Origin: Pseudoramibacter porci
GTDB taxonomy: Bacteria > Bacillota > Clostridia > Eubacteriales > Eubacteriaceae
Direction of reading: 5' to 3'
Assembly: GCF_009696145.1 (NCBI RefSeq)
Contig: NZ_VUMO01000002.1
Span: 207,214 to 271,213 of the forward strand
DNA length: 64,000 nucleotides
A program made the position numbers and the translations under genes. This document shows, piece after piece, positions 33,572-42,585 of this stretch (position 1 is the first letter of the stretch; every line of letters starts with the position of its first letter). A model generated the notes under the pieces. That model did no database searches. It was not told where the DNA came from and saw only the letters and a list, made by a program, of their open reading frames with translations.

Positions 33572-35308
33572 TTACATGGTCTGAATGCCAAGCTCTTTCA
33601 GCTTATCCTGAACGTACTGACGAATTTCCCCGCCGGTCTGCATCGTCATGGCCTTGTCGGCAACAGCCTTTGCCTGTTCGAAACTGACTGACCGGATAAT
33701 TTTCTTAACCTGCGGAATGGACGACGCGCTCATAGAGAATTCGTCAAGGCCCAGTCCGAGCAGAATCAGCGCGGCGACCGGATCTCCGGCCATTTCGCCG
33801 CACATGCCGGTGAATTTCCCTGGTTTATTGTGAGACTGGGTGATGACATTCTGCACCAGTCTTAAAATAGCCGGGTGCAGCGGGTCGTACAGATAAGAGA
33901 CATTCTGGTTCATGCGATCCACCGCCAAAGTGTACTGGCACAAATCGTTGGTCCCGATCGAGAAGAAGGACACTTCGTCGGCAATAATGTCCGCCGTGAT
34001 AGCCGCAGACGGAATTTCCACCATGATCCCCACTTCGAGATCATGATCGTAATCGACGCCTTCTGCATCCAATTCCTGCATGCATGTTTTGAGAATGGCT
34101 TTAGCCTGGCGCACTTCATCGACGTTGCCGATCATCGGGAACATGATGCGGGTCTTGCCAAAGGCTGAAGCTCTCAAAATGGCCCGCAGCTGTGTCTTGA
34201 ACATGTCCGGTTTGGAGAGGCAAAGGCGGATGGCTCTAAGCCCCAAAAACGGGTTCATTTCTTCTTCAAGCGGCAGGTACGGCAGTTTCTTGTCACCGCC
34301 GATGTCCAACGTTCTGATGATGACGCCTTCGCCGTCCTTAAATTGTTCGATGACGGTTTTGTACGCGGCGAATTGTTTGTCTTCTGACGGCATTTCGTCA
34401 GCATTCATGTACAAAAATTCGCTGCGGTACAGGCCGACACCCTTGCCGCCGTTGCGGACGACCCCTTCGACATCCTTCGGACTGCCGATGTTGGCCACAA
34501 CTTTAACTTTGCGGCCGTCTGTGGTTTCAGCTTCTTGATCCTTAAGTTCGGCCAATTCTGCCATGTAGGCTTCAAATGCCTTCTGTTTTTCTTTGTATGC
34601 GGCCAATTCTTCATCCGTCGGATCGACAATGGCTTCGCCGGTACTGCCGTCGATGATGATGATTTCGCCGGTCTTCGCTGTCTTGGTGATATCCTGAAGT
34701 CCGAGAATCGCCGGGATTTCCAAACTTCTGGCCATAATCGCAGTGTGGGAGGTACGACTGCCGATATCGGTTGCAAAGCCTTTGACGTGGACTTTATCCA
34801 TGGTTGCGGTGTCCGACGGTGCCAGGTCTTCTGCGACGATGACGGCATCTTCATCCAAATGGGAGATATCCATGATTTCAATGCCCATCAGATTGCGCAT
34901 AAGCCGGTCGCCAACATCCTGAATATCTGCGGCGCGCCCTTTAAAATACGGATCATCCATTGCATCGAACATCGCATAGAATTGATCGACAACAGCTTTT
35001 GTCGCCGCTTCTGCGTTGATTTTATCGTTTTCGATCGCCTGGGTGATGGCTCCGACAAATTCAGGATCTTCGAGGAACATGCTGTGTGCTTCGAAAATCG
35101 CCGCTTCTTCTTCACTCATTTCGCTGGCTGTTTTTTCCTTCAGCGTATCGAGCTGATTTTTACTCTTTTCTACCGCAGCGTTGAAGCGATCAAGCTCCGC
35201 CTGAACGTCGTCAATCGTCTTTTGGACCACCGTAAGTTCCTGCTTAACGTAAACGATCGCCCGGGCGATGGCAATCCCCGGCGATGCGTTAATTCCTTTT
35301 TTCAACAT
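33572..35308 (-). CDS. ptsI: Phosphoenolpyruvate-protein phosphotransferase (Enzyme I)
   Basis: 578 aa, full-length EI. It takes phosphate from PEP and passes it to HPr. The active His is in GSRTSHTAIMAR, the PEP-binding domain shows EFLYMNADEMPSEDKQF and GTNDLCQYTLAVDRMN, and the catalytic Cys is in GMCGEMAGDP. ATG at 35308 (MLKKGIN) has GGGAGG 8 nt upstream; the frame extends further but without an SD. Downstream of recR by 25 bp and upstream of ptsH. Confidence 0.95.
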   Translation of the reverse strand: MLKKGINASPGIAIARAIVYVKQELTVVQKTIDDVQAELDRFNAAVEKSKNQLDTLKEKTASEMSEEEAAIFEAHSMFLEDPEFVGAITQAIENDKINAEAATKAVVDQFYAMFDAMDDPYFKGRAADIQDVGDRLMRNLMGIEIMDISHLDEDAVIVAEDLAPSDTATMDKVHVKGFATDIGSRTSHTAIMARSLEIPAILGLQDITKTAKTGEIIIIDGSTGEAIVDPTDEELAAYKEKQKAFEAYMAELAELKDQEAETTDGRKVKVVANIGSPKDVEGVVRNGGKGVGLYRSEFLYMNADEMPSEDKQFAAYKTVIEQFKDGEGVIIRTLDIGGDKKLPYLPLEEEMNPFLGLRAIRLCLSKPDMFKTQLRAILRASAFGKTRIMFPMIGNVDEVRQAKAILKTCMQELDAEGVDYDHDLEVGIMVEIPSAAITADIIADEVSFFSIGTNDLCQYTLAVDRMNQNVSYLYDPLHPAILRLVQNVITQSHNKPGKFTGMCGEMAGDPVAALILLGLGLDEFSMSASSIPQVKKIIRSVSFEQAKAVADKAMTMQTGGEIRQYVQDKLKELGIQTM

Positions 35309-35333
35309 CGTGCAAACCTCCCTCATTTGTTGG

Positions 35334-35933
35334 TTATATTTGTTTGCGGCCTTCAAAGGCCTTGATTAATGTCACTTCATCGGTGTATTCCACATCAGCG
35401 CCGATGGGAATACCCTTTGCCAGCCGGGTCACCTGAATGCCCGCCGGCGTAATCAAATTGCTTAAATAAACGGCCGTCGCCTCGCCTTCCGGTGTCGGAT
35501 TGGTCGCCATGATCACTTCCTTCACCGCTTCGTCGTTGAGGCGCTTGATCAGCTCCCGCGCGCGGATATCCTGAGGACCGACGCCCTCCAGCGGCGAAAT
35601 GACGCCGTGCAGCACGTGGTACAAACCGTTGAACTCGCGGGTGCGTTCAATCGCGTAGACGTCGCGCGTGTGCTCGACCACGCAAATCACGCTGCGGTCC
35701 CGATTCGGATCGGCACAGATATCACAGGTAGCCTTGTCCGTAATGGAAAAGCAGACGGGGCACAGGTGGACCTTGTCCTTCACTGCGACCAGTGCATCCG
35801 CCAGGGCGGTGATGTCGTCCCGCGGAGCGTCAATCAAGTGAAAGGCCAGCCGCTGAGCCGTCTTCTCGCCGATGCCCGGCAGTTTTGTCAATTCGCTGAC
35901 CAGCCGGTCTATCGATTCTGGATAAACGCTCAA
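35334..35933 (-). CDS. recR: Recombination mediator protein RecR
   Basis: 199 aa. RecR assists RecF/RecO in loading RecA at gaps. The helix-hairpin-helix (LPGIGEKTAQRLAFHLI), the four-cysteine zinc finger (LCPVCFSITDKATCDICAD) and the Toprim domain (VICVVEHTRDVYAIERT) are visible. Starts immediately after the ybaB stop, as in most bacteria. Confidence 0.96.
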   Translation of the reverse strand: MSVYPESIDRLVSELTKLPGIGEKTAQRLAFHLIDAPRDDITALADALVAVKDKVHLCPVCFSITDKATCDICADPNRDRSVICVVEHTRDVYAIERTREFNGLYHVLHGVISPLEGVGPQDIRARELIKRLNDEAVKEVIMATNPTPEGEATAVYLSNLITPAGIQVTRLAKGIPIGADVEYTDEVTLIKAFEGRKQI

Positions 35934-36284
35934 TCAGGACAACCCCGGAATATTGATCCCCTCGGTCAGATGTCCCATCTGATCGCTGGTAATGGCGTCG
36001 ACCTGCGTGCCTGCTTCGTTAACAGCCGCGACGATCAGGTCTTCGAGCATTTCGATATCGTCTTCGTCAATGACATCCGGATCGATGTGCACCGATTTGA
36101 CGCGCTTCGCGCCGTCCATGGTCACGGTCACGGCGCCGCCGCCAGCGGTTCCCTGAACTTCCTGTTCTTCGAGATTCGCCTGGGCTTGAGCCATTTCACT
36201 CTGCATTTTCTGGAGCTGCTTCATCATATTTTTCTGATTCATTTTGCCGCCGCCCCGTGGCGCGCGTCTTTTCATTTTTCCCAT
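35934..36284 (-). CDS. YbaB/EbfC nucleoid-associated protein
   Basis: 116 aa. A basic N-terminal extension (MGKMKRRAPRGGGK) precedes the family core MNQKNMMKQLQKMQSEMAQA, the VQGTAGGGAVTVTMDG strand region and the DEDDIEMLEDLIVAAVNEA helix. It forms DNA-binding dimers between dnaX and recR in the classic dnaX-ybaB-recR order. AAAGGAGAAATTA before the ATG at 36284 decides this start. Confidence 0.93.
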   Translation of the reverse strand: MGKMKRRAPRGGGKMNQKNMMKQLQKMQSEMAQAQANLEEQEVQGTAGGGAVTVTMDGAKRVKSVHIDPDVIDEDDIEMLEDLIVAAVNEAGTQVDAITSDQMGHLTEGINIPGLS

Positions 36285-36360
36285 TAATTTCTCCTTTGAT
36301 GTTCCTTTTCATTATACCATGTTTATGATCAAGACTTCAGCATTTTTTACAAATATTCTT

Positions 36361-38007
36361 TTATTTGCGGACGACTGGCACATTGCCGACGATCGCCGCC
36401 GTCTTTTCCGCCAGCGTCATGTCACTGAAGTTTTTTTTTACGCTTTTAATTTTCAATTGAATTTTCCGGCCGACGATATCGCTGGCCAGTTTTTCGAGCT
36501 TCGCCTGGGAGCGGGTGCACCGATCACAGGCCATCTGATCGCCGCTGTCTTCAAAGAAGCACAAATCGTAGTGCGCCGCGTCTTTTTGAATCAGCCGCCC
36601 TTTTTCAAACATTTTGCCGTCCAGCGGCGCTTTCTTTTTCAAGACTGCAGTCATCTTTTTCTTGAGAGCCTGGACGTCAACGCCGGCGCCTTTCGGCGCA
36701 GTTGCTGTGTTTTCCCGCTGCACTGCCGCCTGAGCTTTTTGAACTGCATCAGCTTGCCCGTCGCGCGTATCCGAGATCGGCGCTGCACTTCTGGCCGGCG
36801 GCTGCGCCGCAGACCGCGCCAACTCTGGCTGAGGTCTTGGCGCCGATTGAGCTGGCCGCTGAGTTTTCGGCGCACTGTTGCGCACCTGCGGCGCTTCCAT
36901 CGCGGGCGCTGCCCCTTCGCTGCACAGCTTCAGCACCGTCATTTCCAGCACAATCTCCGCCATGTCGTTGTATTTTAATTTTTCCTTCGCGTCGATTAAA
37001 ACGTCCATGATCTCAAACAGCCGGCCGCTGCCCGCTAATTGGGCTGCCGATTGGAGCGATTCGAAATCGCCCTGGCCGATGCCGAGAATGGCCATGGCGC
37101 TCTCGCCTGTCGTTTGGACAATCAGCGCCTGATGCACGGCGTCAATCATCTGGTCGAGAATCAGCGCCGCGTCCCGCCCGCGCTCCTTCAGCGTTTTGAG
37201 CAGGGTCAGTGCCGACGATGCGTCCCGCTGTGCAATGTGCGTGATGAGCTGGCGTATCGTCTGCTGATCGGCCATACCGAGGAAATCCAAAACCTGGCTG
37301 TAGGTGATCGGCTGGCCGTCTTCCTGCAGATCGATGACCTGATCGAGAATGCTCAGCGCGTCGCGCATCGAGTGATCGCCGCGGGCCGCGATAAACTGCA
37401 GCGCCTCCGGCTCAATCTGAACGTCGAGATCCGCTAATATTTCACCCATCCTGGCGACAATGGCTTCCTGGCTGATCGGCCGGATATCAAAGCGCTGGCA
37501 GCGCGAGAGAATGGTCATCGGCAGTTTGTTGGGCTCGGTCGTCGCTAGAATGAAGACGACGTGTGCCGGCGGCTCTTCAAGGGTTTTGAGCAGCGCGTTA
37601 AAGGCTTCGCGGGTCAGCATGTGGACTTCGTCGATGATATAGACCTTGTAGCGCCCGAGAGTCGGCGGGTACTTGACTTTTTCCCGGATGTCCCGAATCT
37701 CGTCGACGCCGCGGTTGGAGGCCGCATCGATCTCAATGATATCCATGACACCGGGCTGTTCAATTTCCCGGCAGATTTCACAGGTGTTGCACGGGTTGCC
37801 GTCCTGATTGTTCGGACAATTGATCGCCCGGGCAAAAATCTTGGCAATTGTCGTCTTGCCCGTCCCCCGGATCCCGGTGAGCAAATAGGCGTGGCCAATC
37901 CGGCCGCTCGTAATTTGGTTCTTCAATATCCGAATGGTCACTTCCTGGCCGACCACCGCATCGAAAGATTGCGGCCGGTATTTCCGGTACAACGCCATGT
38001 ACGCCAT
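36361..38007 (-). CDS. dnaX: DNA polymerase III subunit gamma/tau
   Basis: 548 aa clamp-loader ATPase. It opens with YMALYRKYRPQSFDAVVGQE, Walker A GIRGTGKTTIAKIFA, a zinc module CPNNQDGNPCNTCEIC, Walker B YIIDEVHMLT and sensor I LATTEPNKLP. A Pro/Ala-rich linker (about 365-440) leads to a short C-terminal domain V-like region. I saw no A6G-type slippery heptamer in frame, so a programmed gamma product is not indicated. A sigma-A promoter lies at 38051-38079. Confidence 0.95.
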   Translation of the reverse strand: MAYMALYRKYRPQSFDAVVGQEVTIRILKNQITSGRIGHAYLLTGIRGTGKTTIAKIFARAINCPNNQDGNPCNTCEICREIEQPGVMDIIEIDAASNRGVDEIRDIREKVKYPPTLGRYKVYIIDEVHMLTREAFNALLKTLEEPPAHVVFILATTEPNKLPMTILSRCQRFDIRPISQEAIVARMGEILADLDVQIEPEALQFIAARGDHSMRDALSILDQVIDLQEDGQPITYSQVLDFLGMADQQTIRQLITHIAQRDASSALTLLKTLKERGRDAALILDQMIDAVHQALIVQTTGESAMAILGIGQGDFESLQSAAQLAGSGRLFEIMDVLIDAKEKLKYNDMAEIVLEMTVLKLCSEGAAPAMEAPQVRNSAPKTQRPAQSAPRPQPELARSAAQPPARSAAPISDTRDGQADAVQKAQAAVQRENTATAPKGAGVDVQALKKKMTAVLKKKAPLDGKMFEKGRLIQKDAAHYDLCFFEDSGDQMACDRCTRSQAKLEKLASDIVGRKIQLKIKSVKKNFSDMTLAEKTAAIVGNVPVVRK

Positions 38008-38050
38008 CGCTCGTCTCCTTTTTCACTTACATAACAATCTTGATGTGACC

Positions 38051-38079
38051 ATTATAGCCTTTTTGGCCGCAGTTTTAAA
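38051..38079 (-). promoter_or_regulatory. Promoter of the dnaX operon
   Basis: Minus strand TTTAAA (38074-38079), 17-bp spacer, TATAAT (38051-38056). Confidence 0.7.
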
Positions 38080-38094
38080 GCCATCATTTACCTT

Positions 38095-38122
38095 TTGAAA
38101 ACGAAAAGCGTTGTGATATAAT
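38095..38122 (+). promoter_or_regulatory. Promoter of the EamA transporter gene
   Basis: TTGAAA (38095-38100), 16-bp spacer, TATAAT (38117-38122), divergent from the dnaX promoter. Confidence 0.72.
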
Positions 38123-38166
38123 AACGGCATTGCTCAAAATTTGTACACTTTCACCCTGGAGGTTCT

Positions 38167-39063
38167 ATGTTCAAGCTCACCCAAAAACACCCGCATCTTC
38201 TGCCCCAGCTGGCTTTGTTCGCGGCGGCCATCATCTGGGGCTCATCCTTCTTTTTGATGAAACGCGTCGTCGCCGTCTTTCCCACTTTTTATCTCTTGGC
38301 GCTGCGCTTCACCATCGCCGCCGCGCTGCTAGCCTCAATCTTTCACAAGCGCGTCGCACAGCTCAAGCCCAAACATCTGAAAGCAGGCTTCATCATCGCC
38401 GCGACCTTTTGTCTGGCTTACGCTTTTCAAACCATCGGCCTGAGAGGGACGACGCCGGCCAAGAACTCGTTTCTCTCCGCCGTCTACTGTGTATTCGTCC
38501 CGTTTTTATCCTGGGCCATCGAAAAGAAGCGTCCGGACCGCGCCAACATCGTCGCTGTCTTCCTGTGTATTGCCGGCGTCGGACTCGTCAGCCTGACGCA
38601 GCAATTCACCGTCAGCTGGGGCGACGGCCTGACTTTAATCTGCGGTGTATTTTTCGCATTGAACATCATCGCCTCCGCCCATTACAGCCAGACCATCGAC
38701 GTCATCCTGATCACCATCATGCAGTTCGCATTTGCCGCTATCTTTTGCTGGATCATTGCACGCTTCACAGAGATCTGGCCAGCCCACATTCCGGCGTCTT
38801 GTCTCGGCGAGCTGATTTATCTGGCGCTGTTCGCCTCCGGTCTCGCTTATCTCTGTCAAAATTACGGGCTCAAGCACGAAAACACAACTTCTGCCTCGAT
38901 CATCCTCTGTCTCGAATCCGTCTTCGGCGTGCTTTTCTCTGTTCTGTTTTACGGTGAGCGCCTGACGCCGAGACTGCTCGTCGGCTTTGCCGTCATATTT
39001 GTCTCCGTTCTGATTTCCGAGTTGAAGCCGCAATGGCCGTCCAAAAAAAGATCCGCTGATTAA
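38167..39063 (+). CDS. EamA (DMT-superfamily) transporter
   Basis: 298 aa with ten predicted membrane helices in two EamA repeats (first repeat AAIIWGSSFFLMKRVVAVFP; second GLTLICGVFFALNIIASAHY). Members export amino acids, nucleotides or other metabolites; the substrate is not predictable. The end ELKPQWPSKKRSAD is cytoplasmic. A terminator overlaps the stop. Stand-alone gene. Confidence 0.88.
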   Translation: MFKLTQKHPHLLPQLALFAAAIIWGSSFFLMKRVVAVFPTFYLLALRFTIAAALLASIFHKRVAQLKPKHLKAGFIIAATFCLAYAFQTIGLRGTTPAKNSFLSAVYCVFVPFLSWAIEKKRPDRANIVAVFLCIAGVGLVSLTQQFTVSWGDGLTLICGVFFALNIIASAHYSQTIDVILITIMQFAFAAIFCWIIARFTEIWPAHIPASCLGELIYLALFASGLAYLCQNYGLKHENTTSASIILCLESVFGVLFSVLFYGERLTPRLLVGFAVIFVSVLISELKPQWPSKKRSAD

Positions 39064-39083
39064 AACTCAGCGGATTTTTTTGT
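39051..39083. terminator. Terminator between the convergent EamA and flavin-reductase genes
   Basis: ATCCGCTGA/TCAGCGGAT with a TTAAAAC loop followed by TTTTTTTG on the plus strand. Confidence 0.9.
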
Positions 39084-39084
39084 T

Positions 39085-39630
39085 TTAATCTTCAAGCATA
39101 TAGGCGTCGACAATTTCGCCGTAATAGGCAATGTGTGCGTCTCGATTCGCGCCGCTCGCGGTGCTGTCCTTGTCCTGAGGATAAAAGTGATCAAATTTGT
39201 CATCAATCGCCGAAATATCCTGGCGCTGTCTGAAGACGACTTTGCATTCTAGCGTTAACGGCAATTCTTTAACAGCGGGCACGTCGACTTTTTCGCCATC
39301 GACGAGGGTCAAACCGGTATCGGCAATTTTGTCGACATCGCGTCCGGAACAGGAACCGCAGCGGCCCACGATCTTCCGAACTTCAGCGGTGCGTTCTGCC
39401 GGGATGTTGACCGTAAAAACGGGATGCTGATCCAGCAGAGCGCGGGTGAAGCGCCCTTCGCGAATGTAAGCGGCAAATATCGGCTTGTTCCATTCGATGC
39501 CGAGCGTGCCCCAGCCAATCGTCATCGTGTTGACTTGGTCGGCTGTCTTCGTCGTCAGCAGAACGCCCTGGGGCAGCTCTTCCAAAATTTTTCCGGCGAT
39601 GTCCTTAATTGCAACAGGTTTTCTATTCAT
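39085..39630 (-). CDS. Flavin reductase family protein (FMN-binding split barrel)
   Basis: 181 aa. The flavin-reductase-like split-barrel signature is seen as LLTTKTADQVNTMTIGWGTL and FTVNIPAERTAEVRKIVG; there are two Cys in GRCGSCSG. These proteins bind FMN and reduce it with NAD(P)H or act as small flavoproteins in anaerobes. ATG at 39630 has GGAGGACACG upstream. Stand-alone. Confidence 0.87.
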   Translation of the reverse strand: MNRKPVAIKDIAGKILEELPQGVLLTTKTADQVNTMTIGWGTLGIEWNKPIFAAYIREGRFTRALLDQHPVFTVNIPAERTAEVRKIVGRCGSCSGRDVDKIADTGLTLVDGEKVDVPAVKELPLTLECKVVFRQRQDISAIDDKFDHFYPQDKDSTASGANRDAHIAYYGEIVDAYMLED

Positions 39631-39717
39631 CGTGTCCTCCAATTTTTTTGTATGCATCTAGGCGCATTATAGGGGAGCAAGCCCAAATTTTTCTTAAACA
39701 TTTTTTCAGACACACCC

Positions 39718-39778
39718 TTGACAAACCCGGCAGGATGCGTGTAAGATAAGTGCAATTAGATTGCATAATGCAATTGCA
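39718..39778 (+). promoter_or_regulatory. Promoter and double operator of the XRE-ImmA-polymerase cassette
   Basis: TTGACA (39718-39723), 18-bp spacer, TAAGAT (39742-39747). Immediately downstream are two palindromes with the same half-site: TGCAAT-TAG-ATTGCA (39751-39765) and TGCAATTGCA (39769-39778). Their position over the transcription start, ahead of an XRE repressor gene, is what an autoregulatory operator would look like. No LexA-type box was seen. Confidence 0.75.
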
Positions 39779-39807
39779 AATTGATTATTACGAATTGAGG
39801 CGATCCT

Positions 39808-40224
39808 ATGAAATTTGGAGAAAAACTGAAAAAAATGCGGCATCGGGCCGCGATGACCCAAGCCGAAGCGGCCGAAGCCGTCGGCATTTCCAGACGCACC
39901 TACATCGGCTACGAACAGGAAGGGCGCTACCCGAGGAATCGGGAAATCTACCGCCGCCTGGCCAGAACCCTGAACTGCTCACTGAACTATCTGCTCACCG
40001 AAGACGAGGTCTTCGTCGAAGAATCCGCCAAGCGTTACGGCAGCCGAGGCAAGCGGCAGGCCGAAGAGCTGGTCGCGGAGCTTTCCGGCCTTTTCGCCGG
40101 CGGAGAACTTTCTGAACGGGACAAGGACGCCGTCATGATCGCGCTGCAAAAAGCCTATTTCGATTGTAAAGAAGACAACCGAAAATACGGCAGAAAACGG
40201 CGGAAGGTGAAGGACGATGATTGA
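39808..40224 (+). CDS. XRE-family repressor (ImmR-like)
   Basis: 138 aa. An N-terminal helix-turn-helix (MTQAEAAEAVGISRRTYIGY, about 15-34) is followed by a helical C-terminal half with a basic tail (RKYGRKRRKVKDDD). The next gene encodes an ImmA/IrrE-type protease overlapping by 8 bp; in ICEBs1 such a pair is a repressor and the protease that destroys it on DNA damage or signalling. Here the pair heads an operon with a Y-family polymerase. It most likely binds the TGCAAT palindromes just upstream. GAGGCGATCCT precedes the ATG. Confidence 0.88.
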   Translation: MKFGEKLKKMRHRAAMTQAEAAEAVGISRRTYIGYEQEGRYPRNREIYRRLARTLNCSLNYLLTEDEVFVEESAKRYGSRGKRQAEELVAELSGLFAGGELSERDKDAVMIALQKAYFDCKEDNRKYGRKRRKVKDDD

Positions 40225-40744
40225 TTCTTCCGGCATCTACCGCTGTGCCCAACATTTTATCCGCCAATACGGCAACCGCCGTCTGGAGCTGATCATTCAG
40301 AAGCTCGGCATCCGCCTCTACGAAGTGCCCGATCTTGACGAGCTCCTCGGTATGTACACCGTGCGCTGGCGCCACCGCATCATTTTGATCAATCCTTCCA
40401 TTTCGGAGGATTTGCGCCGCATGGTGCTCGCCCACGAATTGGGGCACGACCAGCTTCACCGCGATCTGGCAAAGGGAGAAGCCCTCAGTGAAAATTCCCT
40501 GTTCGATACGGTGGACCACACCGAATACGAAGCCAACGCTTTTGCGGCACACCTGCTCCTGGATCACGATCAGGTCTACGAGCTCGCCCAGGACGGCCGA
40601 GATGTCGTCGAAATGGCCAAAATTCTGCGCACCGACGTCAACCTTGTGCTCATCAAACTTCAGGAAATGACCCGTCTGGGCTGGGACCTTCGCGTTCCCC
40701 TCGTGCCCAATGCCCGGTTTTTCACAAATATTAACTGTTCCTGA
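40217..40744 (+). CDS. ImmA/IrrE family metallopeptidase
   Basis: 175 aa. The zinc-protease motif LAHELGHDQLH (HExxH with a nearby His) is intact at about residue 73, followed by NSLFDTVDHTEYEANAFAAHLLL, whose Glu/Asn-Ala-Phe segment is the family's third metal-ligand helix. Expected to cleave the upstream XRE repressor. Followed by the polymerase gene after 30 bp. Confidence 0.9.
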   Translation: MIDSSGIYRCAQHFIRQYGNRRLELIIQKLGIRLYEVPDLDELLGMYTVRWRHRIILINPSISEDLRRMVLAHELGHDQLHRDLAKGEALSENSLFDTVDHTEYEANAFAAHLLLDHDQVYELAQDGRDVVEMAKILRTDVNLVLIKLQEMTRLGWDLRVPLVPNARFFTNINCS

Positions 40745-40774
40745 CCATCTTTATTTTGATTATGGAGGAAAAGG

Positions 40775-42148
40775 ATGAAACCCGCTTATCTCTGCATCGA
40801 TCTCAAATCCTTTTACGCGTCTGTGGAATGTGTTCAGCGTGGACTCGACCCGCTGCGCGCCCGCCTCGTCGTCGCCGACGAGACCCGAACGGACAAAACC
40901 ATCTGCCTCGCCGTTTCGCCGGCGCTGAAAGCCCTTGGCGTCAGCAGCCGGCCGCGGCTGTTTGAGGTCAAGCAGCAAATCGCGTATATGGAAAAAAAAC
41001 GCCATCGCAAAATTCCTTTTCTCATCGCACCGCCCCAGATGCACCGCTACGTCGAAGTGTCTTCGCAAATTTACGGCATCTACCTGAAAACCCTGTCGCC
41101 GAAAGACATCCACGTCTATTCCATCGACGAAGTCTTCATCGACGCGGCACCTTATTTAAACGCGATGCAAATGACGCCCCGGGAACTGGCCGCCTATCTG
41201 ATCCAGAATGTCTACGACGCGACCGGCATCACGGCCACCGCCGGTGTCGGCCCTAACCTTTATCTCGCCAAAATTGCCATGGATATCGTCGCCAAACACA
41301 TAAACGGCGACGCCAAAGGCATGCGCATTGCCGAGCTCGACGAGCGCCGTTACTGTCAGCAACTTTGGGACCACAAACCGCTCACGGATTTCTGGCGCAT
41401 CGGGCCGGGCACTTCAAAAAAACTGGCCCGCTACCGCATGACGACCATGGGCGATATTGCCGAAATGTCCAGACGTAACGAAGAACTGCTCTACCAGCTG
41501 TTCGGTGTCGACGCCCAGATCTTAATTGATCACGCCTGGGGCATCGAGCCCTGCACAATGGCTGATATCAAAGCCTACTGTCCTCAGGATCATTCTCTTG
41601 GCTCCGGTCAAGTTTTGCCCAAGCCTTACCCTCACAAAGACGCTGCACTCATCGTCAAGGAAATGGCCGATCAGCTGGCGCTCACCCTCGTCGACAAGGG
41701 CCTCGTGACCGCCTCCATTACCCTGCACATTGGCTTTGACCGCACCGCCCTGGATGGCGGACGTTACACCGGACCGGTCCACATCGATCACTACGGCCGA
41801 AAGGTTCCCAAAAGTGCCCACGGCAGCGCTGACCTCGGCAGCCCGACAGCATTGACCTCCAAAATCGTTCCGAACGTCCTGCGTCTGTTCGAGCAGATCG
41901 CCGACCCCGACCTGCCCGTTCGTCGGGTGACCCTGACCGCCAACCGCGTCGTGCCCAGGGCGAAGGCCACCGTTCAATGCAATTTCTGGGACGACCCCGA
42001 CAGTGACAAACGGGAACACGCGCTGCAGCAGGCTTTCGTCTCAGTGCGGAAACGTTACGGCAAGAACGCCCTGTTCCGCGGGATGGATTTGCTTGAAAAT
42101 GCCAGAACTCTGACCCGCAATGAAGAGATCGGCGGGCACCGCGCATGA
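40775..42148 (+). CDS. Y-family DNA polymerase (UmuC/UvrX/DinB-like)
   Basis: 457 aa translesion polymerase. Palm motifs are intact: CIDLKSFYASVECVQRGLDP near the N-terminus and VYSIDEVFIDAAPY with the two catalytic acidic residues; fingers, thumb with HhH (FWRIGPGTSKKLARYRM) and a little-finger domain with a UmuC/UvrX-like insertion (DGGRYTGPVHIDHYG). It resembles the UvrX/YqjW group of Firmicutes and mobile elements more than DinB/Pol IV. GGAGGAAAAGG upstream. It overlaps the following YolD-like gene by 4 bp. Confidence 0.93.
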   Translation: MKPAYLCIDLKSFYASVECVQRGLDPLRARLVVADETRTDKTICLAVSPALKALGVSSRPRLFEVKQQIAYMEKKRHRKIPFLIAPPQMHRYVEVSSQIYGIYLKTLSPKDIHVYSIDEVFIDAAPYLNAMQMTPRELAAYLIQNVYDATGITATAGVGPNLYLAKIAMDIVAKHINGDAKGMRIAELDERRYCQQLWDHKPLTDFWRIGPGTSKKLARYRMTTMGDIAEMSRRNEELLYQLFGVDAQILIDHAWGIEPCTMADIKAYCPQDHSLGSGQVLPKPYPHKDAALIVKEMADQLALTLVDKGLVTASITLHIGFDRTALDGGRYTGPVHIDHYGRKVPKSAHGSADLGSPTALTSKIVPNVLRLFEQIADPDLPVRRVTLTANRVVPRAKATVQCNFWDDPDSDKREHALQQAFVSVRKRYGKNALFRGMDLLENARTLTRNEEIGGHRA

Positions 42149-42585
42149 ACCGCGAAACATTACTGCGTCAGGGCGCCCCGCGGCACGACGGCGACGCTTT
42201 CAGCCGCCGTCATCCGCCGATGTCCACAGCGAACCGGGCCAAAATTTTCGCCCCCTTTGCTGCACTGAGCACCTACGACACGGCCTTAAGCGCCTGCGAG
42301 GCATATCACACGGCCATTGCCTGTCCAGAACTTTCCGACGACGCCGCAGCAGCCCTCGACGCCGCGCTCAAATTGATTTGCGAAAAGCTGCGTACCTGTC
42401 CATCAGGCGGTGTTCCCGTTGCGCTGACTTATTTTGCACCTTACATCGAAAATGCCGGCTATGTCAGAACGCGGCGCGGCAAAATCCTTTCTATCCATCT
42501 AAAAAAGCGCACCCTGATGTTTACAGATCAGGATGCGCCGCATGTCATTGACTTTGCACATTTGCTCGAAGTGCATTTTCTTTAA
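42145..42585 (+). CDS. YolD-like protein downstream of the Y-family polymerase
   Basis: 146 aa. PMSTANRAKIFAPFAALSTY near residue 25 resembles the conserved start of YolD-like proteins (RAK.FAPFAAL), commonly paired with UvrX/YqjW polymerases; the C-terminus (RTRRGKILSIHLKKRTLMFT) fits the Sm-like half. The role is unclear; a polymerase accessory is likely by linkage. Overlaps the polymerase by 4 bp and, convergently, the zinc-ribbon gene by 4 bp at the stops. Confidence 0.72.
   Translation: MNRETLLRQGAPRHDGDAFSRRHPPMSTANRAKIFAPFAALSTYDTALSACEAYHTAIACPELSDDAAAALDAALKLICEKLRTCPSGGVPVALTYFAPYIENAGYVRTRRGKILSIHLKKRTLMFTDQDAPHVIDFAHLLEVHFL

Noticed and set aside
36640..36680. Programmed -1 frameshift site in dnaX
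   Set aside because: A-rich stretches are present (AAGAAAAAG, GAAAAAGAAA), but no in-frame A-AAA-AAG heptamer with a downstream structure was seen.
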